From Diphasiastrum complanatum (Eukaryota; Streptophyta; Lycopodiopsida; Lycopodiales; Lycopodiaceae), in assembly GCA_029204225.1 (NCBI GenBank), contig CM055094.1:31979841-32043840 (forward strand): a stretch of DNA of 64,000 nt. Direction: 5' to 3'. The number at the start of each line of letters is the position of its first letter. The first letter of the stretch is position 1. A model generated the notes under the pieces. It was not told the origin of the DNA and ran no database searches. It worked only from the letters and a program-made list of their open reading frames with translations. Below, in pieces: positions 10,771-21,959 of the stretch. Position numbers and translations under genes: made by a program.

Positions 10771-12217
10771 AGAGGTGAAGAATTGTGAATAAGAAGTAAA
10801 GCAAAAGGAAGGGGCCCCTTTGTTTTCATCCATGCAAAAGTTTTTTCACATAAAGAAGGATCCGAAATCTTTCATCCTCAAAATGACGAAGTAGACACGT
10901 ATCAGACGTGACCCATCATCGTGACGACTAGAGCAATTGCGGCCCCAGACTTGACCATCTTCGAAAATCACTGAGGTATGTGTTTTTTTTTTTCCAACTT
11001 ATTGAATAGTCCTTTTTTTGGAATAAATGGTATGTGTAATCATGAATGTGCGCCCACTACGACTGCTAACGATGTTTTAATACTTGCTTGGGACTTATTA
11101 TGAAGTATGACATGTTTACTACTTTTTGAGGCAACTGTGTAACTTAGTATTCATGGTTTGGCACAAATAAGTCTTGGTTACGTCAATGTGTACCCTTCAT
11201 ATTCTCTAAATGAGTTGACAATCAGTTGATTAGTAATGTTGCTTCTTGATTAGGATTTGAAAACTCCATGATACTACTTCTCTTGGCTCGATAGTTCATA
11301 ACAATGTGTGCACTCAAGGATTCGCTAATAGGCTTGGTATTTATCAGATGTGTAGTCCAAAATACTCAATAGTGCTTGTATGCCTTTTTGAGCTGTGTAT
11401 GTGATTGCTCTTATGTTGTTGTTAAAGCAATGTCGACTTTCTTGAAACATAGAGGTGGCTTTTATACTCAATGAGGGTGAAACACACCTCTCAAGTTAGG
11501 AAAAAATCTTTGTTGCTCTGTTACTGGATCATCTAGAGCACCCCGCCCAGGACACCCGTTGAAACACACGGGCCTTGGGAGGCAAGAGCACCCGGACACC
11601 TAATAGCCAAGATGTGTCGGTCCCCTGAGCACAGTGAGGAAATAACCATGCATACAATTTCAACTGCATCCATTTCTTTTGTGCTGAAATCATTAGTGAA
11701 ATGATGTGTCTTATTGAGAAACTTGAGAAATACCGTACAAACCGAACTGAACCCCTATATCGAGCACCATAAGTCGAGCCTAGCAAATATCACCCAGGCC
11801 CTTTGCTTATGACTGATTGATGGAAACCACACACTTTTATGGACCTACCCTTGATATTAGGGCCGAAAGGCATTACAATGGGCCCAAACCACAATGTTTT
11901 ACATAAAGGAGGGACAGATGGGTTGTTTGTCAATGTAAGAATATATCCAAATGTGGTTCTATGGAATTATCTCAAATAAAGCCTAAGTGATATCGACTCT
12001 AAGTATACAATCATGGACCTTTGAGGTAGCCATTAGTCAAGAATATCAACATGAAGCTAAGAATATCATAGGGATGATAAGTCAATTAATCAATACAAGA
12101 GGGATCATACCATTGAAATTATCATGTGAATGAAATGGAATATAAATTTCCCAAAGGTAGTTGTGAATGAAACCGATGACAAGGAGGGCCTATAGGGGAT
12201 GGAAGAAAGCTTTTTAA
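10771..12217. other. Unassigned sequence between element pieces
   Basis: No reading frame, repeat pair or RNA gene is recognisable. It is probably the body of old elements. Confidence 0.4.
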
Positions 12218-12306
12218 GTGAATGAGTCATCGACCTTGAATCTACTCTATCTAGAAAAGAACCGCCCAACATCACAAAGAGGATATACTATTGAAAACCA
12301 AGGGTG

Positions 12307-12530
12307 GTTAAGAGAAGCTGAACGAGTGTATTGTGGCATATCAATACGAATTATTGCAATACTCCTAGTACCTCCCCAATTGAGCGGACCGTCAAAATAC
12401 AACTTGCATAGAGGTCTTTAGATTTCAGCGATTTGAACCGAACAACCAAGTATAAAACGAGGTAGGATTCCCCTACAACGTGCCTTTGGCAATGGGAATA
12501 TTCTTCACATGACTTTGATGCAGAAAGAAT
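12307..12530 (+). repeat. Second copy of the 6838 repeat, internally deleted
   Basis: Matches 6838-7030 up to GGCAATGGGAATATTCTTCA. It then passes through TTTGATGCAGAAAGAA (matching 7069-7084) straight into TACTAGACCATCTTGAGGAC (matching 9171-9190). About 2.1 kb of the first copy is missing at this junction. The primer site is lost with it. Confidence 0.8.
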
Positions 12531-13345
12531 AATACTAGACCATCTTGAGGACATCCAATCAGAAACAGAACTAGGGGAATCATTGACCCAATATGGTAGT
12601 GAAAACGAGATCCCTAATCCATTCAAGGCTTATAGTGATAGATCTAAGTGGGAGATCATGAAAGTTGATGCAATTGAATCAACCTCCAATGAGACAAGGT
12701 ATGATAACTGGGAAGTTAAAAACGAGACCTTAAGTAGAAGTGACAATCTCCAACTGCATGCTCCTCCCACTAGGCAAGATCCTAATTCTACACTAGCCAC
12801 TCGTGTAGTAGGTGCTTTGTCAACACCCATAGTCATTCCAGACGATACCAAGAAAAACCTCAAACCGATAGGTCCTCTACCCCAGTTCCATGGAGATACC
12901 AATGAAGATGCCCATAACCATATCCGAGAATTTGAGATGTCAATGGTTGTCAGTAGAATCATGGACTCTGCACATCAAATGATTATGTTTACGGCAATCC
13001 TTACGGGAGAAGCTAGGAGATGGTATTACCATCTACTTGTGGCATCTATTAACATCTTGGATGAACTTTATCAGTCATTCTTGAAAGAATTTGGACTCAA
13101 GTACGATGTTGATTGTATGATGCTTACTTTGAACATGATACAACAAGAACCAGGAGAATTAGTGCGCTTATACGTTAGATGAATCAAGGAACTCGTTTGA
13201 CAATTGAACATAGGGCTAGCAGCTGAGGTATCATCTCAGCTAGTGCTCACCTTCTTCTTGAAGGGCCTACAACCAGCAATCTAGTTAGAATTACGTCGAT
13301 CAAAAGTCTCAACATTTGAAGAAGCAATGTCTAGAGCTAGAATTG
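12531..13345 (+). pseudogene. Ty3/gypsy gag (retrotransposon gag domain)
   Basis: The frame is open from 12583 to a TGA at 13180-13182. Residues 95-199 carry the plant retrotransposon gag signature: PLPQFHGDTNEDAHNHIREF, then ILTGEARRWYYHL and ELYQSFLKEFG. Beyond the stop the same frame continues in pieces (VSSQLVLTFFLKGLQP, FEEAMSRARI) to about 13345, where it collides with a gag on the opposite strand. Gag forms the particle that packages element RNA. There is no zinc knuckle or pol here, so the copy is truncated. The first 75 residues equal the 9240-9440 segment upstream. Confidence 0.85.
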
Positions 13346-14592
13346 TAGTGTTGTAGTACCTTGAACATAATTGGTAATTGCATCATCTTGAAATATGAAT
13401 AGAACATCTTGAGAAGGATCTTCAGCATACTTATGTTCACAGCTCTACATTCTTCTTTAGAATGTTCAGATGAACCGCATTTCGTACACCATAGTCCTGA
13501 GCTTGAAGAAGAAGCTTTCGGTCTCTTGTCTGCAACTTCTGAAATTTGGACCTTCAAATCGTTGAACTTCTTATTAAGATCAGCCATATTACTTTTCCAA
13601 AGCTTTTCAACTTTAGAAGTCGTAGACTTATCCTCATTGGTTTTACTATCTTTTTTTTGTTTTGACTTTCGTTTATTTCTGCGATCGGTATCATCAGTTT
13701 CTGTGTCTGATGAGTCACTGGAATCAGATTCAAAACTCGAAGAACTTGAACTAGATTCAGATTTAGATTCATCTCCACTGCCGCTAGAGTCATGATTAGA
13801 CTTTTGAGTTCATCTGGTAGAACGTCTTTTACGTGCTAACTTGGAAGTCTCATAATTCTCAGCACTCGCTATGAATGCTAATAAAGAAATCATATCTCCT
13901 TGTCTACAGTATCGATCAATTTTTGGTGGTAGTCTTGCCAAAAACCACTCGATCTGCATTGTGATAGGGTACACACCAGTTAGTTTTCCAAATAGATTCT
14001 TTACTTTTCGTGTATACCTTCGAGGAGATTTTTTTTTCTTCTCCTAGACAATTTTAAGTCGTCCGAGAATTCTGGACAAATAACCAAGTTCTCTAAACTG
14101 GTTTAAAAACGAAACTTTCAGCAGTAACCAGGTGGCGACACGTCTTGGTTCAACTTGGTTGTACCATATGTGTGCTTGCTTTCTCAAAAGACTAAAAAAA
14201 ATCCACAGCTTATCTACATCAGCACCTTCATTATTCGAGTTAGCGATTGACTCGAACTGCGAAACATAACTATCAGCATTATTTGAAGATATTCCTTTAA
14301 AATAATCATATTTGATCTTTGAGATTGAAGTGAAACGGGGAACATGGCCTTCCATATTTGGTTCTGGTTCAGGCTTCGGCTCTTGATTAGGATCAGGATC
14401 AGGCTCTGGATTTACGACTTCAAAACCTGGTTCAGCTGCAACAGAAGCTTCAAGAAGAGAGTTTTTTGGTAAGTTTTCAAAATTGAAATTTAAAAAGGGT
14501 GATTCTCCTCTTTGCAAAGATTCCTGAATTCTTTTGAAAAATTCTTCTCAAAGTTTTCGATATATTTCTAGGCGAGTAGCTCTATCTGACAT
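13345..14592 (-). pseudogene. Ty3/gypsy gag with zinc knuckle, opposite strand
   Basis: The ATG at 14592-14590 starts MSDRATRLEIYRKL, followed by an in-frame TGA and then EEFFKRIQESLQRGESPF. A Pro/Glu/Asp-rich linker (PEPDPDPNQEPKPEPEPN) precedes a gag core: KIKYDYFKGI, DKLWIFFSLLRKQAHIWYN and FLNQFRELG. After several frame changes a CCHC zinc knuckle appears near 13500 (CTKCGSSEHSKEEC, spacing C-x2-C-x4-H-x4-C) in the frame of 13587-13309. Homology ends around 13345 against the + strand gag. A primer site lies 52 bp upstream of the ATG, so this is the 5' end of a truncated element. Stops and frameshifts make it inactive. Confidence 0.8.
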
Positions 14593-14643
14593 ACACTGGG
14601 AATGGAGATGAAGTTGTCAGTTTGCATCAACTTTATTTTGCTA

Positions 14644-14661
14644 TCCCCGGCAACGACACCA
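14644..14661 (-). other. Primer binding site, tRNA-Asp type
   Basis: The - strand reads TGGTGTCGTTGCCGGGGA. This differs at two positions from the usual plant gypsy site complementary to the 3' end of tRNA-Asp. It lies between an LTR-like CA edge and the gag start, exactly where a primer site is expected. Confidence 0.8.
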
Positions 14662-14666
14662 AAAAT

Positions 14667-15553
14667 TGGTATATGTCGTACTATACCAATCTAGATTTGC
14701 TAGACTTATGTAGTATTTATGTCGTTCCCCAAGGAGATAGCACTTAAAAGTTGTTAAATTGGTACAGTCTTGACTTATTTCGAATGAAATGGAATCGAAT
14801 GAAAATATGGTTGTCAACAGACATTTTTCTAAGTAACCAGTATTACTTTTATGGTGGTGTGTGTTGATAAATGAATTCCAAACAACAATCTTCCTCTATC
14901 GAACCGAATGAAAAGCGTTTTGCTAATGAAATGTTATCAGAGTAGCTCAAATGAATTACACTCTGACTGATTAAGGTGTCAGTAGGGATTTCTGTTATGT
15001 CGAACAGACAAAAAGTTAATCTTATTCTTGAACTAATTGTTCTAGACAGAAGTCCTCAACAACTAAAGTCCAGTCATGGTTAAAGAACTTAAGTAGCTCA
15101 CGAATATGTTAGAAACAATTATCTTCGTTACTAACACGAATACAGATCAATAACTCACTTCCTCAGGCAAGGAATAGCATTTCACAAACATACATACTTC
15201 TCTTATCAGCAACTGTGGAAAATTGCACCAAGTGATACTTTACTCAAATGCCGAATACAAAGTATTCGTGCAGATGGGTAAGTTAGTTTAAAGACAGTTC
15301 TTTAGATCAACTTTACGAAAACACAGCAAACGATTGTAATGAACTATTGTACTATCTGACCAAAGAATGATTTAAGTAATGCATACGAGATTGCTACTAG
15401 ATCTGAAATCACTCACACTCAGCAATGCGGTGAACAAAGGTCAAGGGAAATATCCGTCGACGCTCTATTCACCTCTCCAATCTCACAATACAGAAACTCT
15501 CTCTCTCTCGGTGGTGTGAGAATGAAGTGTGTCTGTACTTATAGCCTACGGAG
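14667..15553 (-). repeat. 5' LTR (R-U5 and proximal promoter) of the opposite-strand gypsy element
   Basis: The left edge (TGGTATATGTCG on +, giving a CA end on -) is a few bases from the primer site. Near the right edge the - strand has GGCTATAAGTACAGACACAC, a good TATA box at about 15538-15548, so transcription would start near 15510 and run leftward. The sequence stops at about 15553, where the large palindrome begins. Most of U3 is therefore missing, by truncation or by insertion of the palindrome. Confidence 0.55.
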
Positions 15554-15852
15554 CAAACAAACACACTTTTGGAATCTAAATTCAATCTATGAGTTGTCTG
15601 TAATGTGAAAATCATTGTTGTAAAAAGACATGCAACATTTTCCAACAAGTCTCAAACACTTCAAGATTGCTAGAATGAAGATGAAGAAATATATGACTTT
15701 GTGTGTGAAAACGTCGTGATCATATCCAATGTGAAAAAAAGATGTGTAAGGTACAGATCTTGTACATGTTAATCAATTGTTTTTCTAAATAAACTTATGA
15801 GTCTATATGGAACTATGGAATTTAACTAAAACTGTTTGTATTTTGATAGAGT

Positions 15853-16110
15853 GATCCTCGAAATTTTGCCATACTTCTACACTATGATAGTTTTCAAGCA
15901 TCTCAAACAACCCGAAAAGATTGTGGCATGATTGAAATCACTATTCTTAATGCAAGAAAGTGCTTTATTGTAGATATTTTATCTAGGTTGTTTTTGCCCC
16001 TCAGTTGTAAGAAGCTCATTAAGAACTCAAGTCATATTTTGGTGTATTTTTAAGACCATTGGTGGATGAATTAGAATCTCTTTTTGTAGAAGGGATTGAA
16101 TTATATGACC
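15853..16110 (+). pseudogene. Transposase-like remnant, possibly CACTA Tnp2 type
   Basis: An open stretch of about 65 codons (DPRNFAILLHYDSFQASQ, then GMIEITILNARKCFIVDILS) ends at 16048. After a one-base shift it continues as PLVDELESLFVEGIELYD. In CACTA transposases (Transposase_21 family) the motif VYL-x-PLVDELK-x-LW-x-x-GV-x-x-YD stands at this point, and the spacing and residues agree. The rest does not align well enough for certainty. The same segment occurs reverse-complemented in the right arm. The reading breaks at about 16110, where an inserted LTR-like piece begins. Confidence 0.35.
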
Positions 16111-16206
16111 ACTAGGGAAAATCCCCTAAGATGAGGATAGGAGAACACAACAAGAGACACATAGGAGCAAAACCTCTCAACCAATCTTAAATCAATCATG
16201 GATCTA
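16107..16206 (-). repeat. LTR-end-like segment, inverted copy of 17434-17521
   Basis: The reverse complement shares CTAGATCCATGATTG, GTTTTGCT-CTATGTGT, GTTGTGTT-TCCTATCCTC and TAGTGGTC with 17434-17521. Only the last 100 bp or so of the LTR are present here. Because LTRs of one element are direct repeats, the two copies must come from separate insertions or a rearrangement. Confidence 0.75.
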
Positions 16207-16293
16207 GCAAATATCATGCATTTCATGACGATAAACATCATCCAAAATCTCTCTACTACTTACAAACAATACGAAAAAAATGAGTTGGAATAT

Positions 16294-16563
16294 TCACGAA
16301 ACTAAATCAAATCCAAGCAACAAACGCTTGACCACTTCTATATCTCTTCTTGACCATTCATGATCATGACTAAAATTGTAGAAAATATGTGCAACATCAT
16401 TTAACAAAAATCCTAAATCGTGCAACGATATAGGTATACTTGTTACAATCTTCAAGATATGAGGTAAACACCATTGTATGAATTTTTTATTTTCCTCTGT
16501 TTTGAAACTTGCATAGTACTTGGCATTTTGGCCAATGTCCATAATGAATGGAACAAAGAGCAA
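16294..16563 (-). pseudogene. Unrecognised reading frame, 89 codons
   Basis: The - strand reads LFVPFIMDIGQNAKYYASFK to HDHEWSRRDIEVVKRLLLG. Composition looks protein-like. Upstream on the same strand, other frames give further coding-like pieces (NENYVGHYFYDENRYQARYP near 16930-16870). I cannot assign a family. It is probably the decayed protein of the LTR-flanked piece inserted in the left palindrome arm. Confidence 0.3.
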
Positions 16564-17174
16564 CTTTGAATAGCTCTATAACTATTTGCCTCGATAGCCC
16601 TTTTCATATAATTTCTTGATCCTTTAATAATGATAAGTATGAATTTTTTGAATAGATTTAATTACAGGGTGCACATCATCACATTATAAACCAAATTTGT
16701 CGAGAGATTGAAATTGTAGAATTTATATAACTTCCAAAGAATTGACTCTACTGGTAGTCCAACACTTTTTAAATTTTTTTTCCTCAATCTGGCTACAAAT
16801 CCTCCTTGCCTATGATAATGCCTCAACAATTTTTCGAATCAATTTCTTAGGTGGTGGATACCTGGCTTGATATCTGTTTTCATCATAAAAATAATGCCCA
16901 ACATAATTTTCATTCCTATCACTTAGAAAAGAGTTGAGTTTGATCCCTTCGACAAAAGGCTTGGCCACCATCTTTAAACAGACCAATTTTACACTGCACA
17001 GAATGATTTCTAGTAACCATCATTAGTATAGCATGAAGTCAACAACTCTTAAAAAACGTTGACACATGACTAGACATATTTTATAAAGGATAGTTATAAT
17101 ATTGTTATGACCATATTCAACTAAAGACATGGAATAGTCCTAATATGGTAGATTGATCCTTTGGTATTCGAGTT

Positions 17175-17527
17175 TGTTAGCCACGCCAAAATTTAATTCC
17201 ATGTTGAGGCCTGCTTGTGACGACCCAAACACTCTAATTGAGACATATGGAGTAGTGCATGTACGTGTGACGGATATAACCTATTTATAGTTGATCTGCA
17301 TGGAGATTGCATGAGCTCATGCACATGAATCTACTCTTTATATATTGAGGTAGGGATTATCTCGTTGACAACTTGGATTCAGGTTACCGGTTGCTCTCTT
17401 CTCTTCTTGCTTCTACATTGCATGGCTCGAGGACTAGATCCATGATTGTTTGGGAAGTTTTGCTTCTATGTGTTTCTGTTGTGTTTTCCTATCCTCGTCT
17501 TAGGGGTTTTCCTTAGTGGTCTTTACA
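17175..17527 (+). repeat. LTR remnant followed by a tRNA-Met-type primer site
   Basis: The sequence ends in CTTTACA at 17527 and is followed after one base by TGGTATCAAAGCCCG (17529-17543), a primer site for initiator tRNA-Met with one mismatch. A TATA-like TTTATATATTGAGG lies near 17337-17350. The left end may be TGTTAGCCACG at 17175 or TGTGACGACCC at 17216; I cannot choose between them. The element body downstream has decayed. Confidence 0.6.
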
Positions 17528-17889
17528 TTGGTATCAAAGCCCGAATAAGATGCAGTTTTGGATGAGATTGGAAACAAGCTCTATATCGGATTGGAAAGTG
17601 AAAGCACTTGGATTAGCATTCTAGTTTGGAGTGCCGATTTCTCAAGGAAAGTTTGGAATTGGGTTTGCTAATTCATGGAGCTTTTCAAAGTTTGTGGTAG
17701 AGTGCCTTTCTACACATTCAATTTTGACAAAGATGCATGGAATTAGCCTTGTGATTCGTTTTTTATTATGTGAATATCTCATCAAATAACTAGAGCAATG
17801 AGATATCATATATCCAATATTATAAAATAAGACTGTTTACTATAGTTTTTGAGCACATTAAAAGGGACAAAGATGGTCTTATGCGTTTT

Positions 17890-18640
17890 AGATAATGTTT
17901 GATAAAATCCATGTTTGTTTAGTTCTTCCAAAAGGATATGTATTTGAAAATGCTCAAGCTTCTTTAATATGTTTCATATGGCACGAGCACGGAATTTTCA
18001 AAGTGCCATCTGTTGCAAGGCGAAAAAAATTTGAGAATCACATGTTGCATATAGTCATAGTTATACATGTGAGAGTCTTTTAGAAACAAAGGAATTGCAA
18101 TTACAAAGAAAAAAAAAAAACTATTGCGTCCCAAAACAAGAAAAAATGAAATATGGAGAGCATTTTTGGAATATTAAAAAAAATCATGAGCAGTTTGGAC
18201 GAATTACAATTTATAAGAGAGTCTTTTTTCAAGGAGAATTATATTCAATTAGTGATGATGTCGTTGTTAAAGTTTATAAAAGTTCTACACTTGAAATTAG
18301 TGTGGGACATTAAAAGAGGCACGAATTACATCATTTTTTTTTATGCAATACAATAGAGAGCATATGATTTTTTTAGTACAGAGTATTACAAACAACATAT
18401 CATAATCGAGAATGGTGAAAAAAGCTTGTTGATTGATCATATCACAAATATGAGTGTTTTGCCAAGGACTTGTCTTCGTTTTAATTACAATTGTATTAGA
18501 CCAATTGGGTCTTTATCACATAAGTTCATGGCCTTTTCTCAAGGGTCGAGTCTTATTATATATAAAATAAAAGACCTTGAGTCAAGAAAGAGATTGTTAA
18601 ACCAAGATTACCAAATTGTGTGCTATCTTTAAAAACAATG
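17890..18640 (+). pseudogene. Possible BAH-domain protein fragment
   Basis: Two pieces in neighbouring frames (18095-18313 and 18426-18632) read YKRVFFQGELYSISDDVVVK, STLEISVGHIKRG, FFYAIQ, then FFSTEYYKQHI, SLLIDHITNMSVLP and RFNYNCIRP. The order resembles a bromo-adjacent homology domain: a G-x-x-Y-x-x-x-D-x-V opening, a VG-x-I strand, an aromatic strand, an F-x-S/T-x-x-Y segment and a closing V. BAH domains bind nucleosomes in chromatin proteins. The resemblance is by eye only and the frame is broken. The piece lies in the segment inserted in the left palindrome arm, so it may be captured host sequence or part of an element. Confidence 0.3.
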
Positions 18641-19070
18641 TCGTTTTAGTGCAGTGTGTTAAGAGAGTTGGATGCTAAAAACAAGACAGTACGATTGGCA
18701 TGGTTAAGATGTGATAAGATAATGATGTAAATGAAAAATTGAATTTAAAAAAAAAATGTAAAAAGATTGAAATATTTATATACAGTTGATCTGTTATTGT
18801 TACCCAAAGGAATGAAGTGCATGAACAAATAAAACAAGTACCATCCATATGAAAATCTCTTTTTCAAAAAAATATATATTACGGTCTTTACATATGTCAT
18901 GTACAACTCCAAGGTAAAAAGAATAATTGATTTATTTCATTCATTTTTTTTTCAAATACAATTTATGATTAAAAATATATACTAAAAAAATGTTGAGTTC
19001 ATTTCCTGTTTTATTGATTGAATGATTTATTTTTCACACATTTTAGTACACGGGGTTTTGTCTTCAAGAA
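18640..19070. other. AT-rich sequence of the palindrome left arm
   Basis: No gene seen. Palindrome homology resumes at about 18770, with 18814-18836 as the best anchor. Confidence 0.5.
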
Positions 19071-19072
19071 TA

Positions 19073-19640
19073 ATGACGAGTGAAGTCAATAATACAAATC
19101 TTTCCGAGACCTTTATGAAAACCCTGATGGATCTTAATGATCGCTTCATAATGTTGTTAGAGAGAGAGAGAGAGAGATCATCATGAAATTTGAGAAAAGC
19201 TAAAACAAATATTTCAACTAGTCACTACAATTCAATGTAAAGGATTAAGTGGTGAAAGCTCATGTTCGCAAGTTTTGAAAAATTCTAATGCATCAATGAA
19301 AGTGGTAGAAAGAAATGAACATCGTTTTGCTCATGTCAACAATCCAATGATTAATAGCCCTACATATGACTAGATCTTTTGAGTACCAAAAAATAAAAAT
19401 CGAGATCGTGAAAATTTATCTCATAGACATTTGTCGTTAAAATACTTTCTAGATCAACGTCTCAACTTTTTAAAAAACCATAGATGTGTGAACAAATGGC
19501 TTTAAGTTATGCTTAAGAATGAGGGTATATCACAAGATCTACGCCACAAGCCACTTGAAAGAGAGAATTTAAAAAATATCGTCAAGCAAAACATTGAAGA
19601 AATCAAAACATTACGCTTTTCAGGTGTTACCTATGTTTGA
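19073..19640 (+). pseudogene. Unassigned coding remnant shared by both palindrome arms (left copy)
   Basis: From the ATG at 19073 the frame gives MTSEVNNTNLSETFMK and continues through KLKQIFQLV, SGESSCSQVLKNSNASMKV and NHRCVNKWL to GISQDLRHKPLEREN and NIVKQNIEEIK, with a few stops. The right-arm copy (25902 to 25400, - strand) preserves VNNTN, VFQLV, LSGKSSCSRVLKNFNAS, HRCVNKW, SQDLRYKSVERE and NIIKQNI. Such shared coding signal shows this was once a protein gene of the duplicated unit. I do not recognise the family. Confidence 0.45.
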
Positions 19641-19643
19641 AAG

Positions 19644-19645
<2 letters not shown>

Positions 19646-19680
<35 letters not shown>
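19646..19680 (+). repeat. (AT)n microsatellite
   Basis: About 17 TA units directly after the left-arm coding remnant. The right arm has no equivalent. Confidence 0.95.
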
Positions 19681-19683
<3 letters not shown>

Positions 19684-20633
19684 GAGCATTGATAACCATC
19701 CAATCAAGAAAAAAAAATCATCAATCACTCAAATCGCAAGTTTCATGTCTTCACATGTTTATATGTGTGATTTGTATTTTTATTTTTTATTATGATGGTT
19801 ATTTTCATCTTGTGATTTACATCCAATTAAGACATGGATAAGTGAATAATTAAAACACATCAATAATTTTTCTAGTTTGAAATTTATACATGATGATAAA
19901 ATAAAATGTTTTAGCATAATCGACAAGTAGATCATGATTCATGATTGAAAGTCATATGTGAAGTATAAATCTTTAGTTAATTTTTAATCATTTTGACTTA
20001 CATAAAAATAGCTACAAAAAATCGATTACACTTTTTTTTTAAAAAGAGCTAATAAATTGTCTTTTGTATGAAAACAAATAATTGTTCATAGAAGACAAAA
20101 AATATGTTCGATATTAAAAGACATTGACATTAATATGTAACAATATTAATTTTGAGTTCTTTGTTATTGGAAAACATTGAAATCAATACGTAAGTATGTT
20201 GATTTTTTATTGTTATAATTAATTTTCATGTTAACTTTCTACTATTATGATTAATTTACATAATTGTTCTTTGATTTAACTAGTCAAAAAATTTTTTAAT
20301 AAATATTGAGTAAAATAAGTTATGTAGATTAAAAAAAATTGGTTTATTATTCATATTGTTTACATTACAATAATAAAATGATAATGAAAGTTGTCAAAAA
20401 TAAATTTTATAAATTTTAAAAAAATTAAGTTTATTATTCAAATTTTTGAAAAGAAATAGTATTACAATAAAATGATAATCAAATTTGTTTGTAAAAATTT
20501 ATTAGAGTTAGTAGCATGTTTTTATTACCATTATATTATCAAGTAAAACAATACTTTATTTATTTCTACATAAAAAAATAAATAATTCTCCATATAGTTT
20601 CTTATACAAAAATCAACATAAAAATATATATTA

Positions 20634-20745
<112 letters not shown>

Positions 20746-20819
20746 TAATTTGCATTCCAAAGAAATCTACTATTAAATGTTTTATATAAAAGAATGTAAC
20801 TAGGAAAATCTAAAATGAT

Positions 20820-21300
20820 TTAAATCTTCTATATAAAAAATTTGAGATAGTAAACTTAGTAGCAAAGATGTAGGCCACGTTCCGGATCGCGTTCCGAAAC
20901 GTGATCCGAAATTTTCCATTAGGATTTTTTGGAACACAAATTTTTTTGATTTTTTTGTTTTCAAACTTGTCAACATGAGATATCATGTGTAAGGATTTCA
21001 AAAGAGCAGTTTTGTTGCTTGGTTACAGATAGTTAACTCCCAATATCTGCTAGTCACTTCAATTAGATACTGAAGCAAATTGTTTTTGCAGATACGGATT
21101 TGCAAATATAATATTTGCTAGTTATTTCATTAGCAGACGTCTGCTGCTATTCATTGGTCATTTGGATTGCAACTAGCTGTGGATCCCTCCACAACGAGAA
21201 AAATTTGCAAATTTTTTTGCGATCCGAGATAATTTCTGGTCCCGGATCGCTGGCGATACGGATCGTTTTTGCAACGGATCACGATCCGCTGCAACTAAAC
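20820..21300. repeat. GATCCG-rich centre of the palindrome
   Basis: This unpaired centre is clearly richer in G and C than its surroundings. It repeats variants of CCGGATCG and GATCCG in both orientations: TTCCGGATCGCGTTCCGAAA near 20880, GATCCGAAATTTTCC near 20905, GCGATCCGAGATAA near 21220, CCCGGATCGCTGGCGATACG near 21245 and ATCACGATCCGCTGCAACTA near 21280. It could be a small element inserted at the symmetry point. Coding potential is not apparent. Confidence 0.6.
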
Positions 21301-21959
21301 TTCTTAGATGTATTTATTTTTTCTAGTTATATCCATTTTTTTAAAAAAAACTTCAAGTAGAAATTTTTTTATTTTTCTTATATAAAAATTAATTAAAATT
21401 ATTTTGTGTATCTAACTTACTCAAATTTTGTAAATAGCATTTTTACAATTTTAGTTATCATTTTATTGTAATGTTTTTTTTTCGAGAAGATAAGCAATAA
21501 ACTCAACTTTTTAATTTACACAAATCATTTTACTCGGTATTTATAAAGTCACAAAACAAAAACAACTCATTTGAATATCACAAAAAAAAACCCAACATAC
21601 TTACATATTGACTTTAATGTCTTCCAATACTAAACATCTTTTTTATTTTTTATGAACATTTATTTTATTTTCATACAAAAGATAATCTCCTAATTCTTTT
21701 TTCGTGCAATTGTACGAACAAATTTTTGTAATTTTTTTTTTTAAATTCTCAGGCTCCATGTCCTCTCTTGTCCGTTCCTTTAAACTATTATAATGCTCTT
21801 GGTTTAGTGAATCAAAATCTTTTCCACCATACACTTGTAAAAAAATAATTATGATTAATTGGACTTTATAATTACACAATCATTATTAAATACAATTGAT
21901 TACAATAAAATTTACAATAGATTTAATATTAAATATTATATTTAAGTCAGAATTAATGC

